From positions 147,112-211,111 of the forward strand of contig CACJMO010000001.1 in NCBI GenBank assembly GCA_902594545.1: a stretch of DNA of 64,000 nucleotides. Reading direction: 5' to 3'. How positions within the stretch are numbered: the stretch's first letter is position 1; the number at the start of each line of letters is the position of its first letter. Source of the DNA: an uncultured SAR86 cluster bacterium. GTDB taxonomy: Bacteria > Pseudomonadota > Gammaproteobacteria > Magnimaribacterales > Magnimaribacteraceae. The notes beneath the pieces were generated by a model. That model was not told the origin of the DNA, did not search any database, and was given only the letters and a program-made list of their open reading frames with translations. Shown here piece after piece: positions 62,287-64,000 of this stretch. A program made the position numbers and the translations under genes.

Positions 62287-63372
62287 TTGGATAAATCTCT
62301 CCTCCTAGAACTCAATACGGGCATTGTTATCCTAGATACGTCTTTGAGAGTTAAATTTATCAATCCCTCTGCTCTATCTATTTTAGATACCTCTGAGAAA
62401 GCTTCTCTAGGTCAAAAAATTGACCAACTTTTTTTTGAAGAACCTGAGAGTCTCGATAGTTTTCAAGATTCTATTAACGAAAAAAGGAGCTTTACAAAGA
62501 CAGATGCAATACTAAATCTTAAAAGAGGAAATAAAGTTTTGTGCACATACATAGTCCACCCATTCAATAGCTATGAAGAAAATGGATTACTTCTGGAAAT
62601 TATCAATAAAGAAGCTTCGTCAGAATTAATAGAGAGATACAGAATGAGGACTAACCAACAAATCTCTCAAGACTTTGTAAGGGGGTTAGCTCACGAAATC
62701 AAGAATCCTCTTAGCGGCATAAGAGGTTCAGCACAACTATTGAGAAATAAATTGAAAGAGCTAAACCTGAGAGAATATACCGATATAATCATTAAGCAAA
62801 CTGACCGGTTAACAACTTTGGTGGATAATATTTTAGGTCCCAACAAAAAACCAGACTTTCAGCTCCAAAATATTCACTATCCCATAGAAAATGTTCTGAA
62901 ACTTGTTGAGAATGAGAGTGGCTATGATTCAATCAAGATAACAAAAGATTTCGATCCTAGCATCCCCGACTTGTACATAGACAGTTATTTAATTGAAAAC
63001 ACCATTCTTAATTTAACTAAAAATGCTAAAGATGCCTTGATAAATTCAAGTACCCCTTCACCAAAGATAAGCATAGTTACTAGAATTTCTCATGGAGAAA
63101 TAATTGATGGAGAAAGAAATACAACTGTCTGCAAAATATCAGTAATAGATAACGGTCCAGGAATCCCCGAAGAGATAAAAGATTCTATATTCTTCCCCAT
63201 GATTACTGGCAAAGACAAAGGTTCTGGGCTGGGCCTATCAATTACACAAGGAATTGTTTCGCAACATAAAGGAAATATTCATTTCAGCAGCGAACCTAGC
63301 AGAACAGAATTTTTTATAAATATACCCATCAATCCCAAAAAAGAACTAAACTTGAAAATGGCTAATGGATAA
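62287..63372 (+). CDS. glnL: Nitrogen sensor histidine kinase NtrB
   Basis: A 361-residue soluble NtrB kinase. The N-terminal PAS domain has LDTSLRVKFINPSALSILD; His136 in GLAHEIKNPLSG is the phosphoacceptor, and the ATP-binding domain carries NLTKNAKDAL, DNGPGIPEEI and GKDKGSGLGLSITQGIV. It is cytoplasmic, with no membrane segment. Start is TTG at 62287. It phosphorylates NtrC when nitrogen is short, under PII control; no glnB is here. Its end overlaps glnG by 8 bases. Confidence 0.95.
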   Translation: MDKSLLLELNTGIVILDTSLRVKFINPSALSILDTSEKASLGQKIDQLFFEEPESLDSFQDSINEKRSFTKTDAILNLKRGNKVLCTYIVHPFNSYEENGLLLEIINKEASSELIERYRMRTNQQISQDFVRGLAHEIKNPLSGIRGSAQLLRNKLKELNLREYTDIIIKQTDRLTTLVDNILGPNKKPDFQLQNIHYPIENVLKLVENESGYDSIKITKDFDPSIPDLYIDSYLIENTILNLTKNAKDALINSSTPSPKISIVTRISHGEIIDGERNTTVCKISVIDNGPGIPEEIKDSIFFPMITGKDKGSGLGLSITQGIVSQHKGNIHFSSEPSRTEFFINIPINPKKELNLKMANG

Positions 63373-64000
63373 GAGTATTTGGGTAGTTGATGATGATGAG
63401 TCTATAAGATGGGTTCTTGAAAAAGGCTTGGCAGACAGTGGGATGGAAGTTCAAACCTTTGATTCAGCAAACAAAGTAATTAAGAAGCTAGAAACAGAAA
63501 ATCCTCAACTGATTCTCACAGATATCAGAATGCCTGGTCCAAGCGGAATAGATCTTCTTGATAAAGTTAAAGAACTAAGACCGGACATACCGGTCATCAT
63601 AATGACCGCACATTCAGATTTGGATAGTGCAGTAGAGTCGTACGAACATGGAGCCTGGGAGTATCTACCCAAACCATTTGATATTGAAGAGGCTGTATCA
63701 ATGGTTCAACGCGCTACAGCTACAAACGAAGAAAAAAATGAGGAATTTTCTGAATCTCAAGCTGAAGTAATTGGGGAAGCTCCTGCAATGCAAGAGGTTT
63801 TCAGGGCAATTGGAAAACTTTCTAATTCAAATTCGACTGTACTTCTCAGCGGTGAATCTGGAACAGGTAAAGAATTGGTCGCAAAAGCTCTTTTTCAACA
63901 CAGCCCTAGAAAAGACAAACCCTTCATAGCTCTTAATATGGCGGACATCCCAAAAGAACTGTTAGAAGCTGAATTGTTTGGGCATGAGAAAGGAGCCTTT
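63365..64000 (+). CDS. glnG: Nitrogen response regulator NtrC (partial)
   Basis: The first 212 residues of NtrC; the rest lies past the window end. The receiver domain has VVDDDESI, phosphorylated Asp53 in LTDIRMPG, and the KPF Lys. The AAA+ domain has the Walker A GESGTGKE at about 165 and reaches FGHEKGAF at the last base, the start of the GAFTGA loop that contacts sigma-54. The Fis-type DNA-binding domain is not visible. Overlaps glnL by 8 bases (ATGGATAA). Confidence 0.95.
   Translation, partial: MDKSIWVVDDDESIRWVLEKGLADSGMEVQTFDSANKVIKKLETENPQLILTDIRMPGPSGIDLLDKVKELRPDIPVIIMTAHSDLDSAVESYEHGAWEYLPKPFDIEEAVSMVQRATATNEEKNEEFSESQAEVIGEAPAMQEVFRAIGKLSNSNSTVLLSGESGTGKELVAKALFQHSPRKDKPFIALNMADIPKELLEAELFGHEKGAF

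Noticed and set aside
1-64000. CRISPR array, insertion sequence, prophage or toxin-antitoxin locus
   Set aside because: No regularly spaced repeats, no transposase, integrase or phage gene, and no known toxin-antitoxin pair were seen on either strand.

Overview
The window looks like a piece of an AT-rich chromosome from a free-living, probably marine, gammaproteobacterium. Fis, CmoA/CmoB, LptD-SurA-PdxA-RsmA-ApaH, RsmE-GshB-RuvX, PurH-PurD, Coq7, UbiA, an AmgK-MurU pair and a tRNA-Ile2 next to rpoD are all in arrangements typical of Gammaproteobacteria. Short gaps, many 1-14 base gene overlaps, few regulators, no mobile DNA and low GC point to a streamlined pelagic genome. The SAR86 clade is my best guess, but that is inference. 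I saw no rRNA, insertion sequence, prophage, CRISPR array or toxin-antitoxin locus.

Layout. 1-13.2 kb is the accessory part: the end of a 2-oxoglutarate/Fe(II) oxygenase, a thioesterase with an SDR lacking its catalytic Tyr and Lys, a pair of overlapping acyl-CoA dehydrogenase genes, a beta-lactamase-fold hydrolase, a glycine-zipper lipoprotein, a lipoprotein penicillin/AHL acylase, small membrane proteins, an alpha/beta hydrolase, a GH5-like glycosidase, several unknown exported or tiny proteins and a YeiH-type transporter. 13.2-20.1 kb carries a GST-like protein, tRNA-Ile2, rpoD, dnaG, ruvX, gshB and rsmE. 20.1-24.5 kb carries a remnant of a histidine phosphatase, fis, purH, purD, coq7 and an RRM protein.

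31.2-24.5 kb on the minus strand is one long apparent operon, amgK-murU-rpe-trpE-trpG-trpD-trpC-small membrane protein-ybjQ. Divergent from it, lptD-surA-pdxA-rsmA-apaH-cca-SDR (pteridine reductase type) runs to 39.2 kb. 39.2-42.9 kb is an acyl-CoA type cluster: phosphotransferase, two hotdog dehydratases and an MFS transporter. Housekeeping genes follow: folK-folB-tsaD, rpsU-yqeY, ribC-pyrE, gmk-rpoZ-spoT-ridA-recG and cmoA-cmoB. Next come a pyrophosphate-driven ion pump with sodium-pump signatures beside a dicarboxylate symporter, then rubredoxin, ubiA and a tightly overlapped ubiA-acyltransferase-glycosylase-DUF1249 run. The window ends in glnA-glnL-glnG, where glnA is the eukaryote-like type II glutamine synthetase.

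I did not find one large undescribed system. The best leads are: (i) type II glutamine synthetase under apparent NtrC boxes with its own NtrBC and a strong intergenic hairpin; (ii) a 35-residue membrane protein between trpC and ybjQ; (iii) a 36-residue acidic protein at 13.1 kb; (iv) the histidine phosphatase remnant upstream of fis; (v) the acyl-CoA type cluster at 39-43 kb; (vi) changed catalytic residues in the first SDR and in the CCA-adding enzyme. All functional calls come from reading motifs by eye; no database search was run.
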